A DNA stretch of 47,539 nucleotides from Clostridiales bacterium UBA4039 (GTDB lineage Bacteria > Bacillota > Clostridia > Lachnospirales > Vallitaleaceae): NCBI GenBank assembly GCA_002382805.1, contig DGAD01000036.1, positions 1-47,539 on the forward strand. Reading direction: 5' to 3'. Within the stretch, counting starts at the first letter, position 1, and the number at the start of each line of letters is the position of its first letter. Positions 31,872 to 40,530 of this stretch are shown piece by piece. Both the position numbers and the translations under genes were made by a program. Below the pieces are notes generated by a model. The model was given only the letters and a program-made list of their open reading frames with translations. It was not told the origin of the DNA and ran no database searches.

Positions 31872-34358
31872 ATGATGAAAGATTTTAGCATTAAAAAAAG
31901 TGAACGTATCGATCGACTTATTAAAGATCTATATGCAACAATGCCACGCATTGAAAAAGAACGTGCGCATATTTTAACAAAGGTATATCAAGAGACAGAA
32001 GGTGAACCGATCATTCGAAGACGTGCAAAAGCATTTTATGCCATATGCTGCGAATTGCCTATTGTTATCCGCCCGGATGAACTTATTGTCGGTAGTAATG
32101 CCTTAGCACCTAGGAGCTGCCAGACATTTCCGGAATACTCTCACGAATGGCTAACCAAAGAATTTGATACAATTGAACAAAGAAGTGCAGATCCATTTTC
32201 CATAACAGAAGATGTAAAAACTTCGCTTAAAGAGATTCATACATATTGGGAAGGCAAGACGACCAGTGATTTAGCCCATGCGTATATGTCAAAAGAAGCA
32301 TTAAAAGCTATTGAACACAATGTGTTTACCGTTGGCAATTATTATTATAACGGAATTGGACATGTCTCGGTTCAATACGATAAGGTGCTAAAAAAAGGCT
32401 TTGGTGGAGTGATTCAAGAAGCCAAAGATGCCCTTGGTACGTTAAAGATAAGTGATGGAGATTATGTAAAAAAAGCAGATTTTTTGCATGCCGTTATTCT
32501 TAGTTGTGAAGGGGCAATCATCTATGCCAAGCGATATGCGAAAATGGCCCAAGCTAAAGCCGATACGTGCCAAGATATGAAGAGAAGACAAGAACTGCTT
32601 CAAATTGCAAAAAACTGCACCCAAGTGCCGGAGTATGGTGCACAGAATTTTTATGAAGCTTGTCAAGCATTTTGGTTTGTTCAGATGTTATTACAGACGG
32701 AATCGAGTGGACATTCTATTTCTCCAGGTCGATTTGACCAATATATGTATCCATACCTTAAAAAAGACTTAGAACAGCAAACTATAACCGAAAGGTTTGC
32801 ACAGGAACTTATCGATTGTATATGGATTAAGTTCAATGATTTAAATAAAGCCAGAGATGCGGCAAGCGCAGAAGGTTTTGCCGGATACAGCCTTTTTCAA
32901 AACTTGATCGTGGGAGGACAAACAGAGGATGGCTTAGATGGGACGAATATTCTTTCATATATGTGCTTGGAGGCAACATTGCATGTGATGTTGCCGGCGC
33001 CGTCACTATCGGTTCGGGTCTGGAATCGTTCACCCAATGATTTCTTGCTTAAAGCGGCAACCCTTGTAAGAACAGGCATAGGACTTCCGGCATATTATAA
33101 TGATGAAGTGATTATTCCATCCCTTCAAAACAGAGGATTAACCCTAAAAGATGCTAGAGACTATTGTATTATCGGTTGTGTTGAACCGCAAAAAGGCGGT
33201 AAAACTGACGGATGGCATGATGCTGCATTTTTTAATATGTTAAAACCTTTGGAGATGGTCTTTTCAAACGGAATAATGAATGAAGAAGTGGTGGGCCTTC
33301 AAACCGGAAAAATAGAAGATATGAAGACGTTTGAACAATTTTTTAACGCTTACCAAAGACAAATGGAATATTTTATAGAACTTCTTGTTAATGCGTGTAA
33401 TTCGATTGATGTTGCCCATAGTCAAAGGTGCCCATTGCCCTTTCAATCAAGCCTTATTGATGATTGTATCGGCAGAAAAACATCTCTTCAAGAAGGCGGG
33501 GCGATCTATAATTTTACAGGTCCTCAAGGTTTTGGTATTGCTAATATGGCCGATGCGATGATGGTCATTAAACGGTTAGTTTTTGAAGAAAAGAAACTAT
33601 CGCTTACAGAACTCAAAGAAGCATTAGATCAAAACTTCGGAAAAACACCTACCCATCAAAATGCGCATGATCCAGTGGCGACAATCACCAAAACGATTAT
33701 CAGTGAACTTGCGGCAAAAGGATATGTCATTGAAAAAGAAAAACTAGGAACTAAACGATTGGACGATATATATCATATGATTCAAGAAGTTCCAAAATAT
33801 GGGAATGATTGTGATGCGGTTGACTTATTGGCGAGAGAAATAGCATATACCTATACGCGTCCTATTGAAAAGTATAAAAATCCGCGTAATGGAGTTTATC
33901 AGGCAGGGTTGTATCCGGTATCGGCCAACGTTCCATTGGGTGCTCAGACTGGTGCAACGCCCGATGGAAGATACGCAAATACACCGATTGCTGATGGTGT
34001 AGGGCCGGCTCAAGGAAGAGATGCGAAAGGACCAACTGCAGCAGCAAACTCAGTGGCAAAACTTGACCATATGATTGCTTCAAACGGCACCCTTTATAAT
34101 CAAAAATTCCATCCATCAGCGCTAAGCGGAATCAATGGACTCCAAAACTTTACCCATCTGATTCGTGGATTTTTTGATCAAAAAGGCATGCACATGCAAT
34201 TTAATGTGGTTAGCAAGGAAACTTTATTAGATGCTCAAGCACACCCCGAAAAGTATAAAGGGCTTGTTGTTCGAGTGGCAGGATATAGCGCCCACTTTAC
34301 AACACTTTCAAAATCATTGCAAGATGATATTATTAGCCGGACAACACAAGGACTATAG
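31872..34358 (+). CDS. B12-independent glycerol/1,2-diol dehydratase (glycyl radical enzyme)
   Basis: 828 residues. Radical-based dehydration of glycerol to 3-hydroxypropionaldehyde or of 1,2-propanediol to propionaldehyde is expected. Catalytic residues match the Clostridium butyricum enzyme by motif: H164 (GHVSV), S282 (SGHSISPGRFDQY), C436 and E438 (IIGCVEPQKGG), D450 (GWHDAAFF), and radical Gly804 in RVAGYSAHF. The single Cys with CxE rules out pyruvate formate-lyase, which has Cys-Cys. Compared with the about 787-residue C. butyricum protein as I recall it, there is an insertion of about 40 residues near 610-655. A second ATG at 31875 is equally well placed. The activase follows directly. 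I cannot tell glycerol from propanediol preference. Confidence 0.88.
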   Translation: MMKDFSIKKSERIDRLIKDLYATMPRIEKERAHILTKVYQETEGEPIIRRRAKAFYAICCELPIVIRPDELIVGSNALAPRSCQTFPEYSHEWLTKEFDTIEQRSADPFSITEDVKTSLKEIHTYWEGKTTSDLAHAYMSKEALKAIEHNVFTVGNYYYNGIGHVSVQYDKVLKKGFGGVIQEAKDALGTLKISDGDYVKKADFLHAVILSCEGAIIYAKRYAKMAQAKADTCQDMKRRQELLQIAKNCTQVPEYGAQNFYEACQAFWFVQMLLQTESSGHSISPGRFDQYMYPYLKKDLEQQTITERFAQELIDCIWIKFNDLNKARDAASAEGFAGYSLFQNLIVGGQTEDGLDGTNILSYMCLEATLHVMLPAPSLSVRVWNRSPNDFLLKAATLVRTGIGLPAYYNDEVIIPSLQNRGLTLKDARDYCIIGCVEPQKGGKTDGWHDAAFFNMLKPLEMVFSNGIMNEEVVGLQTGKIEDMKTFEQFFNAYQRQMEYFIELLVNACNSIDVAHSQRCPLPFQSSLIDDCIGRKTSLQEGGAIYNFTGPQGFGIANMADAMMVIKRLVFEEKKLSLTELKEALDQNFGKTPTHQNAHDPVATITKTIISELAAKGYVIEKEKLGTKRLDDIYHMIQEVPKYGNDCDAVDLLAREIAYTYTRPIEKYKNPRNGVYQAGLYPVSANVPLGAQTGATPDGRYANTPIADGVGPAQGRDAKGPTAAANSVAKLDHMIASNGTLYNQKFHPSALSGINGLQNFTHLIRGFFDQKGMHMQFNVVSKETLLDAQAHPEKYKGLVVRVAGYSAHFTTLSKSLQDDIISRTTQGL

Positions 34359-35162
34359 ATGATGAAAAGATATGAAGAACTTTTAAACACCAAAGGAAGA
34401 ATCTTTGACATACAACGTTATTCCATCCATGATGGAGAAGGGATTCGAACGATTATTTTTCTAAAAGGATGCCATTTTCGCTGTCAGTGGTGCTGTAATC
34501 CTGAATCACAAAGCAAGCAAATACAAACCATGCAGACAAAAGATGCTGTAAAAGTTATCGGTAAAGATGTGTGTGTCAACGAGGTTATGGAAGAGGTCCT
34601 TCGTGACATGGCATACTATCGTCATTCAAAAGGCGGTATCACACTTTCGGGAGGCGAGGCCCTATTACAGCCTCAATTTGCTGGTGCATTATTAGAAATA
34701 GCTAAATACAATGGTCTCACGACAACCATTGAGTCGACGGGAGATGTAGACTTTTCGATTATAGAAAACGATATCTTGCCATATTTGGATGTTTTTTTGA
34801 TGGATATTAAACATATCGACGGCAAAAAGCATGAAGAATTTACTGGGCGTTCCAATGCTCGCGTGTTGGAAAATGCAAAAAAAATTGCGCAGTCAGGGCA
34901 AAAATTAATTATTCGTGTTCCGGTTATTCCGACATTTAATGATACGCCGCAAGAAATAGATAAAATCGCAGCTTTTGCCAAGACCTTACCAGGGGTGGTG
35001 GAATTACATTTGCTGGCTTACCATCGATATGGCGTGGACAAATACAAAGGATTAGGTCGCACGTATTTGCTGGAGAATGTCAAGACCCCTGAACCAGAGC
35101 GGATGCAAGCCTTGAAAAAGGTTGTAGAAGGGTATGGTCTCAAAGTACATATCGGAGGCTAA
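34359..35162 (+). CDS. Glycyl radical enzyme activating enzyme (radical SAM)
   Basis: 267 residues. The radical SAM motif CxxxCxxC is C38-HFR-C42-QW-C45, followed by an extra Cys46. The SAM-binding GGE-type motif is LSGGEALLQPQ. It generates the glycyl radical on the neighbouring dehydratase using a 5'-deoxyadenosyl radical. Most activases of diol dehydratases carry a ferredoxin-like insert with two more 4Fe-4S clusters just after the motif. Here that region (46-75) is short, with only Cys72, so the auxiliary clusters are absent, as in the pyruvate formate-lyase activase. The ATG follows the dehydratase stop without a gap; a second ATG lies at 34362. Confidence 0.9.
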   Translation: MMKRYEELLNTKGRIFDIQRYSIHDGEGIRTIIFLKGCHFRCQWCCNPESQSKQIQTMQTKDAVKVIGKDVCVNEVMEEVLRDMAYYRHSKGGITLSGGEALLQPQFAGALLEIAKYNGLTTTIESTGDVDFSIIENDILPYLDVFLMDIKHIDGKKHEEFTGRSNARVLENAKKIAQSGQKLIIRVPVIPTFNDTPQEIDKIAAFAKTLPGVVELHLLAYHRYGVDKYKGLGRTYLLENVKTPEPERMQALKKVVEGYGLKVHIGG

Positions 35163-35186
35163 GGGTGATATAGACAACAATGTGGA

Positions 35187-35228
35187 GCGTCACATCTAGT
35201 GATAAATACCTAGATGTGATGCTTTTTT
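35187..35228 (+). terminator. Terminator of the diol dehydratase operon
   Basis: 13-bp stem GCGTCACATCTAG (35187-35199) and CTAGATGTGATGC (35210-35222), one G-T wobble, then six T residues. Confidence 0.95.
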
Positions 35229-35281
35229 CTTTTTTACGGCTATGGTATGATAAATATGAATAAATATATTGGAGGTGCCCG

Positions 35282-36583
35282 ATGGATGCTCAGAATACTA
35301 GGCGTGTTGATGAGATTATTGAAGATATGCTTCAGACAGGGTCATGGACATGGAATCATTATCAACCCGAAGTGGTGAATGTCTCAAAAGGGTTTTGCGC
35401 TATTGTTGGAGAAGAAGAGACACAGGTGATGACGGTCAATCAAATGAAAGGTTTGGTTTTTAGCAGTGAATATGAAGAATTACATAAAAGGTTTTTGTAC
35501 CATCTCGAACGTCAAGATGAAGAGATAGATTCCCATATTCACATAAGTACTGGCCCGGGAGATGTGGTGTTTGTTCATCAACGATTACGTATAGCCTATG
35601 ATGCTAAGGGTAATGCCACACAGATTATTGGTGTAGTTATGAATCATACGGCGCATAATGAGCGGGATGGTGACACGCGCCTGAATGATGAAAAGTTTTA
35701 TCGACTATTTGGAGATGCACCAATAGGTATTGCACTTATTCGTGTGGATGGGACATGTATATTGGCAAATAAAAGCCTTAGCGAAAATGTTCAGTACAAA
35801 GAATATGAATTGAAAAATCTACCCTTTCAAATGCTAATTGACGATGAAGATCAGCATGCTTTTATGAAAATGTATCATTCAGTGATTCAACAAAAAATTG
35901 CTTCATTTCGTAATGAGTACCGATTAGTTGCAAAAGATGGAACGCGTACGTGGACAAGTATAACCATTACTTCAGTTGAAGATGATAAACAGGTGCTAAA
36001 GTATTTAATCGTGATGATTCAACCAAGTCTTCGAACAGAGCAAACGACAGTACGCAACAACCTGATTCGATCCATCAAAAATGAATTATCCGATTTGTCC
36101 TTAAAGGATAACTTGTCAGGACTATATACACGTCAATATGTGTTGCGAAAAATGAAGGAATTTATTTTGGCTTTTTATGAACGGCATATGACCTTTTCCG
36201 TTCTTCTGATTGATGTTGATCATATTCATAAGATTAATCAAAAATATGGACATGAATGTGGAGATTATGTGATCTACACCCTATCAGAAGTGTTCAAATC
36301 ACTTACAAGAGAAACGGATATCTGTGCACGATGGGGAGGAGAAGAGTTTATATTGTTATTTCCTGAAATCGAGCGTGACATAGCACAAACGCTTGCGCAA
36401 CGCTTGCGTAATGATGTCAAGGACACAATCATCTTGTGGGAAGGCAAGGAGATTCAGATGACAGTAAGTATTTATGTTACATCGTATACCGAAGATGATA
36501 CTTTAAAATCCTTTGTCAATAAAATTGACCATATTTTGTATGATACGATTAAACAAGAACGCGATGCAGTAAAAATTATTTAA
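35282..36583 (+). CDS. PAS-GGDEF diguanylate cyclase
   Basis: 433 residues, no membrane segment. Two PAS-like sensor regions precede the cyclase domain: about 10-125 (TGSWTWNHYQPEVVNVS, ending with a PAC-like RIAYDAKGNATQIIGVV) and about 133-250 (KFYRLFGDAPIGIALI). The GGDEF domain covers about 265-433 with GGEEF at 352-356 and an RxxD inhibitory site, RETD, at 343-346. Metal and guanine contacts are in DVDHIHKINQKYGHECGD. The C-terminal ALYxAKxxGRN motif of the family is degenerate here (DHILYDTIKQERDAVKII). GGAGGTG precedes the ATG. It is a lone gene between two operons; signal unknown. Confidence 0.88.
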   Translation: MDAQNTRRVDEIIEDMLQTGSWTWNHYQPEVVNVSKGFCAIVGEEETQVMTVNQMKGLVFSSEYEELHKRFLYHLERQDEEIDSHIHISTGPGDVVFVHQRLRIAYDAKGNATQIIGVVMNHTAHNERDGDTRLNDEKFYRLFGDAPIGIALIRVDGTCILANKSLSENVQYKEYELKNLPFQMLIDDEDQHAFMKMYHSVIQQKIASFRNEYRLVAKDGTRTWTSITITSVEDDKQVLKYLIVMIQPSLRTEQTTVRNNLIRSIKNELSDLSLKDNLSGLYTRQYVLRKMKEFILAFYERHMTFSVLLIDVDHIHKINQKYGHECGDYVIYTLSEVFKSLTRETDICARWGGEEFILLFPEIERDIAQTLAQRLRNDVKDTIILWEGKEIQMTVSIYVTSYTEDDTLKSFVNKIDHILYDTIKQERDAVKII

Positions 36584-36588
36584 AAATA

Positions 36589-36642
36589 TTGTTTTTTTAA
36601 AAAGAGTATGATATACTCCCCCTAACTGACAAGACAGGTGAC
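36589..36642 (+). promoter_or_regulatory. nadA promoter with NiaR-like operator
   Basis: TTGTTT (36589-36594), 17-bp spacer, TATACT (36612-36617). Just downstream, CTGACAAGACAGGTGAC (36626-36642) overlaps the expected start site. It resembles, on the reverse strand, the GACACCTGTCTTGTC-like operator that I recall for the niacin-responsive repressor NiaR of Firmicutes. No niaR gene is in this window. The match is from memory. Confidence 0.5.
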
Positions 36643-36685
36643 TTTACAGGGCTCGTTGTCGAGTTCAATAAGTGATGGAGGAATC

Positions 36686-37588
36686 ATGGAATTAATTGAA
36701 AAAATACGTACATTAAAAGAAGAAAAGAATGCGTTGATTTTAGCGCACTACTACCAAATTCCTGAGATTCAAGATGTAGCTGATTTTGTAGGTGATTCAT
36801 TGGCCTTGGCAAAAATAGGTGCGTCGGATTCTCGGGATTTAATTGTTTTATGTGGGGTGCGCTTTATGGGAGAAACTGCAAAAATTCTCTCAAGAAACAA
36901 AAAGGTGCTTATACCTTCGCCAGATGCAGGGTGTCCTATGGCAGATATGGTTATAGCCAAAGATCTAGAACGCTATAAAGCGTCCAATCCAGAAAGAACC
37001 ATTGTGTCTTATGTCAATACGACAGCGCAAGTGAAGACACTGACAGATATTTGTGTTACATCGTCTAATGCATTAAGCATTATAAAACAGCTTGACGAGT
37101 CAAAGTTTCTATTTTTGCCCGATCGTAATTTGGGTGCATATATTCAAGAACAACTGCCAAAAAAAGACATCGAACTATGGCCGGGATTTTGTCTGACGCA
37201 TCAGCGATTACGTGGCAAGGATATAGAAGGGATGCTGGACATACATAAGCATGCAAAAGTTCTTGTGCATCCTGAGTGTAGCCAAGATGTCCTAGGGTTT
37301 GCCGATTATATTGGTTCGACAAAGGGAATTATTGATTATGCGACTCAAAGTACGCATGATACATTTATCATTGCAACAGAAGAAGGTATATTACATCCGT
37401 TAAGACGTGAAAATCCGGACAAACATTTTATATTGGCTTCAGAACGACTTCAATGTAAGAACATGAAAAAAAATACACTTCAAAGTGTTTACGAGTGTTT
37501 GAAAAAAGAACAATACGAGATTTGTCTTGATGATCAAATTATTGAACGCGCTAAAAAACCTTTAGAGCGTATGTTAGATTTGAGTTAG
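36686..37588 (+). CDS. nadA: Quinolinate synthase
   Basis: Condenses iminoaspartate with dihydroxyacetone phosphate to quinolinate in NAD synthesis. 300 residues, cytoplasmic. The three 4Fe-4S cysteines fall at C83 (SPDAGCPMADM), C169 (WPGFCLTHQR) and C257 (ERLQCKNMKKNT), in close register with the Thermotoga enzyme (81, 168, 254). HYYQIPEIQDVADFVGDSL at 21-39 is the family's substrate-binding start. The open frame reaches to 36638, but the operator and promoter are there; GGAGG just before the ATG at 36686 fixes the start. nadB follows after 9 nt. Confidence 0.95.
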   Translation: MELIEKIRTLKEEKNALILAHYYQIPEIQDVADFVGDSLALAKIGASDSRDLIVLCGVRFMGETAKILSRNKKVLIPSPDAGCPMADMVIAKDLERYKASNPERTIVSYVNTTAQVKTLTDICVTSSNALSIIKQLDESKFLFLPDRNLGAYIQEQLPKKDIELWPGFCLTHQRLRGKDIEGMLDIHKHAKVLVHPECSQDVLGFADYIGSTKGIIDYATQSTHDTFIIATEEGILHPLRRENPDKHFILASERLQCKNMKKNTLQSVYECLKKEQYEICLDDQIIERAKKPLERMLDLS

Positions 37589-37597
37589 AAGGTGCAT

Positions 37598-39127
37598 ATG
37601 GAGAGATTAAAAAAAGATGTCGTCATATTAGGTGCTGGATTATCAGGGTTGTACACAGCGCTGCATATCGATGAGAACAAGAGTGTTGCAGTCATATCAA
37701 AAAAAACAATGGAAAAGTCCAATTCTTTTTTAGCTCAAGGTGGAATTGCCGCAAGCTTATGCCCTACAGATTCATATCAAAGCCATTTACAGGATACATG
37801 TGTTGCCGGTGCTCATGTCAATGATATAAAGGCTACGACGCTATTAGTAAAAAATGCACCCGATGCCATACGTCAACTTATACAGCTTGGTGTTGCCTTT
37901 GATACGGATGAGCAGGGAAAACTTTTGGCTACACTTGAAGGGGGCCACTCACATCGACGTGTACTTCATGCTCATGGTGATGCGACAGGAAGAAGTGTGA
38001 TGGAGGCAGTGACAGCACAAACTGTGGCTAAAAAAAATATCACCATTTTTGAAGAGGCAATGGCTACTCGAATTCTTAAGCAAACCGATGGAAGTTTTTA
38101 TGGTATTATTGTACGATATAATCACCGGGATATTTGTATTCAGGCACCAATTCTTGTCATCGCTACAGGCGGTATTGGAGCCCTCTATGAAAACACGACA
38201 AATCAACCGTGTCTGACGGGAGACGGAATTGCGTTGGGGTTAAATGCAGGATGTCAGCTAGAACATATGCGCTATATTCAATTTCATCCTACGGCTTTTT
38301 ATTCTAGAAAATGTCAGCAACGGTTCTTAATATCAGAAGCTGTACGCGGAGAAAGTGGGATTTTACGTAATAGCAAGGGTGAAGCATTTATGTCAAAGTA
38401 TGACATAAGGAAAGACTTAGCACCAAGAGATATTGTTGCAAGAAGTATTGATCAAGAGATGCAATCGGCAAAGACAAAGCATGTATGGCTTGATATTACA
38501 CATAAGGATAAGGCGTTTTTGATGAGGCGGTTCCCATCAATTTACACCTTTTTAGCGGACCAAGGTATATTCATGGAAAAAGATTATATACCGGTTGCAC
38601 CGGTTGCCCATTACTTTGTGGGTGGCATAAAAACGGATATACATGGACAAACCAACATCAAAGGCATCTATGCATGTGGTGAAGTGGCATCTACAGGTGT
38701 TCATGGCGCCAATCGCTTGGCTAGCAATTCGCTATTAGAATGTATTGTTTTTGCTCATCAGATTGCTTACCATATGAATACCCATACAGAACCGGCGAGA
38801 GTTGAAAAAAATATACAATACCCAAGTGAGCAAAACAAGAAAAAGCGTTATGATGGAGTGATCGATCATAAACGTATCAAAGAGAACATTCAAAGACTGA
38901 TGTCAACATATGTAGGGATTATTCGAACCCAAAGCGGATTAGACAAAGCGTATAAAAAGATGTATCATTTATGGTGTGTGCTGGATAATTTGAATCCGGT
39001 CTGTCAAAACGATTATGAAGTTCGTAATATGTGCCAAGTAGGCTTGGCAATTATTGAAGATGCAATGAAGCAAAAAAGTATAGGTTGTCATTATAAACAA
39101 GACGTTGATGCGGAGGTGTTTGCATGA
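37598..39127 (+). CDS. nadB: L-aspartate oxidase
   Basis: FAD enzyme oxidising L-aspartate to iminoaspartate for NadA; under anaerobic conditions fumarate can serve as electron acceptor. 509 residues. The FAD motif GAGLSGLYTALH lies near residue 12. Other family marks are SFLAQGGIAA, the GGHSHRRVLHAHGDATGR stretch, HPTAF, EAVRGESGILRN and APVAHYFVGGIKTD. The C-terminal helical domain is complete. A GTG at 37592 is in frame, but AAGGTG (37588-37593) serves the ATG at 37598. The stop overlaps nadC (ATGA). Confidence 0.95.
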   Translation: MERLKKDVVILGAGLSGLYTALHIDENKSVAVISKKTMEKSNSFLAQGGIAASLCPTDSYQSHLQDTCVAGAHVNDIKATTLLVKNAPDAIRQLIQLGVAFDTDEQGKLLATLEGGHSHRRVLHAHGDATGRSVMEAVTAQTVAKKNITIFEEAMATRILKQTDGSFYGIIVRYNHRDICIQAPILVIATGGIGALYENTTNQPCLTGDGIALGLNAGCQLEHMRYIQFHPTAFYSRKCQQRFLISEAVRGESGILRNSKGEAFMSKYDIRKDLAPRDIVARSIDQEMQSAKTKHVWLDITHKDKAFLMRRFPSIYTFLADQGIFMEKDYIPVAPVAHYFVGGIKTDIHGQTNIKGIYACGEVASTGVHGANRLASNSLLECIVFAHQIAYHMNTHTEPARVEKNIQYPSEQNKKKRYDGVIDHKRIKENIQRLMSTYVGIIRTQSGLDKAYKKMYHLWCVLDNLNPVCQNDYEVRNMCQVGLAIIEDAMKQKSIGCHYKQDVDAEVFA

Positions 39128-39996
39128 ATATTGGAGTAAATCAAATTGAGTTACAACGACACATATTGGAATGGTTAGAAGAAGATATGCCCTTTGGAGA
39201 TGCAACAACAGATGCTATTATTGATAAAACCGTTTTAGGTGCAGGAGATTTAATTGCAAAAGAAGCAGGTATATTGTGCGGTATAGACGTCTTTGCCCAA
39301 ATTTATAATTGTATAGACAGTCAGGTCAAGCTAGAGGTTTCTATACATGATGGAATGGCCATTGAGACAGGTGATGTCATCGCAAGAGTGCAGGGTCCGA
39401 TTGGAAGCATACTTAAAGGGGAACGTTTAGGCTTAAATATCATGCAACGCTTAAGTGGTATCGCCTCTATGGCACATCAATATTTTGAGGCCGTTAAGCC
39501 ATATGATACGGTAATCGTGGATACACGTAAAACAACACCGGGGTTTCGAAGTTTGGAAAAGTATGCGGTGCGTACCGGTGGATGCATGAATCATCGCTTT
39601 AGCTTAAGTGATGCGGTGATGATTAAAGATAATCATATTGCGGCGGCGGGCTCGATTACTGAAGCGGTCAAGCGGGCAAAAGCAAGTGTTGCACATACCA
39701 TGAAAATCGAAGTGGAAGTTGAGACGTTTAATGAATTACGTGAAGTGATTCATACGGGGGTAGATATTATCATGCTCGATAATATGACAACAGACCAAAT
39801 CCGACGTGCTGTACGATTTGTTAAAGAGCATGCAAAAAAGATGATTGCATTAGAAGCAAGTGGCAATATGACATTAGAACGTGTAGCAGAAGTTGCAGCA
39901 ACTGGAGTTGACGTAATTAGTGTGGGAGCGTTGACTCATTCCGTTCACGCCCTTGATATTAGTTTGAAATTTGAAAAACCAGTAGTCAAATCATAA
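39124..39996 (+). CDS. nadC: Nicotinate-nucleotide pyrophosphorylase (quinolinate phosphoribosyltransferase)
   Basis: Converts quinolinate and PRPP to nicotinate mononucleotide, completing the NadB-NadA-NadC route. 290 residues, usual length. Visible family motifs are EDMPFGDATTDAI, the VDTRKTTPGFRSLEKYAVRTGG stretch split near 136-158 (quinolinate-binding Arg and Lys), MIKDNHI near 172, and EVEVETFNEL near 200 with LDNM at 223. The C-terminus has the EASGNM and VDVISVGALTHS stretch. GGAGGTG is embedded in the end of nadB and the start overlaps the nadB stop. Confidence 0.96.
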   Translation: MNIGVNQIELQRHILEWLEEDMPFGDATTDAIIDKTVLGAGDLIAKEAGILCGIDVFAQIYNCIDSQVKLEVSIHDGMAIETGDVIARVQGPIGSILKGERLGLNIMQRLSGIASMAHQYFEAVKPYDTVIVDTRKTTPGFRSLEKYAVRTGGCMNHRFSLSDAVMIKDNHIAAAGSITEAVKRAKASVAHTMKIEVEVETFNELREVIHTGVDIIMLDNMTTDQIRRAVRFVKEHAKKMIALEASGNMTLERVAEVAATGVDVISVGALTHSVHALDISLKFEKPVVKS

Positions 39997-40017
39997 AAAT
40001 TGTGGGATAATGGGCAT

Positions 40018-40530
40018 ATGAAGAATATAATATTAATTGGAATGTCAGGTGCAGGAAAATCAACACTAGGAGTTTTGTTGGCCAAGGCGTTGAATTATGA
40101 TTTTGTCGATACAGACTTACTGATTCAACAGCAAGAAGGTCGATTACTTCAAGAGATTATACAAGAAAAAGGAATTGACTATTTTAAAAAAATAGAAGAA
40201 GACGTTATATCTCACATTCATCTCCAGCAGACGATAATAGCTACTGGAGGCAGTGTTGTTTATGCCACAGAGGGTATGAGGCACCTTAAGAGGATTGGCA
40301 AGGTTATCTATATTGCCGTTGATTTTCAAGAAATCCAAAAACGCATACAAAACATACATACCCGAGGAATTATTATGGAAGAACATCAAAGCTTGCAGGA
40401 CGTCTACAATGAACGGATAAAGTTATATGAAAACTATGCGGATGTTATTGTAAATATAAAAGAACAAACGATTGAAGAAACCGTGTCCCTGCTGGTAGAA
40501 CTGTTAGAAAAGAAGGAGAACAATGATTAA
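40018..40530 (+). CDS. aroK: Shikimate kinase
   Basis: Phosphorylates shikimate at the 3-hydroxyl on the way to chorismate. 170 residues. The P-loop is GMSGAGKST (8-16), the shikimate Asp is in FVDTD, the TGG motif is ATGGSVV, a short lid has TRGIIMEEHQSL and the C-terminal Arg lies in NERIKLYENYADVIV. The usual FRxxE motif reads FKKIEE, so the shikimate-contacting Arg is replaced by Lys. The ribosome binding site is weak (GGG), suggesting coupling to nadC 21 nt upstream. It overlaps cvfB by 8 nt. Other aro genes are not nearby. Confidence 0.9.
   Translation: MKNIILIGMSGAGKSTLGVLLAKALNYDFVDTDLLIQQQEGRLLQEIIQEKGIDYFKKIEEDVISHIHLQQTIIATGGSVVYATEGMRHLKRIGKVIYIAVDFQEIQKRIQNIHTRGIIMEEHQSLQDVYNERIKLYENYADVIVNIKEQTIEETVSLLVELLEKKENND

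Noticed and set aside
31872..34358. Pyruvate formate-lyase
   Set aside because: PFL needs two adjacent cysteines; here there is a single Cys436 in GCVEP with the catalytic Glu two residues later, and His164/Ser282/Asp450 match diol dehydratases.
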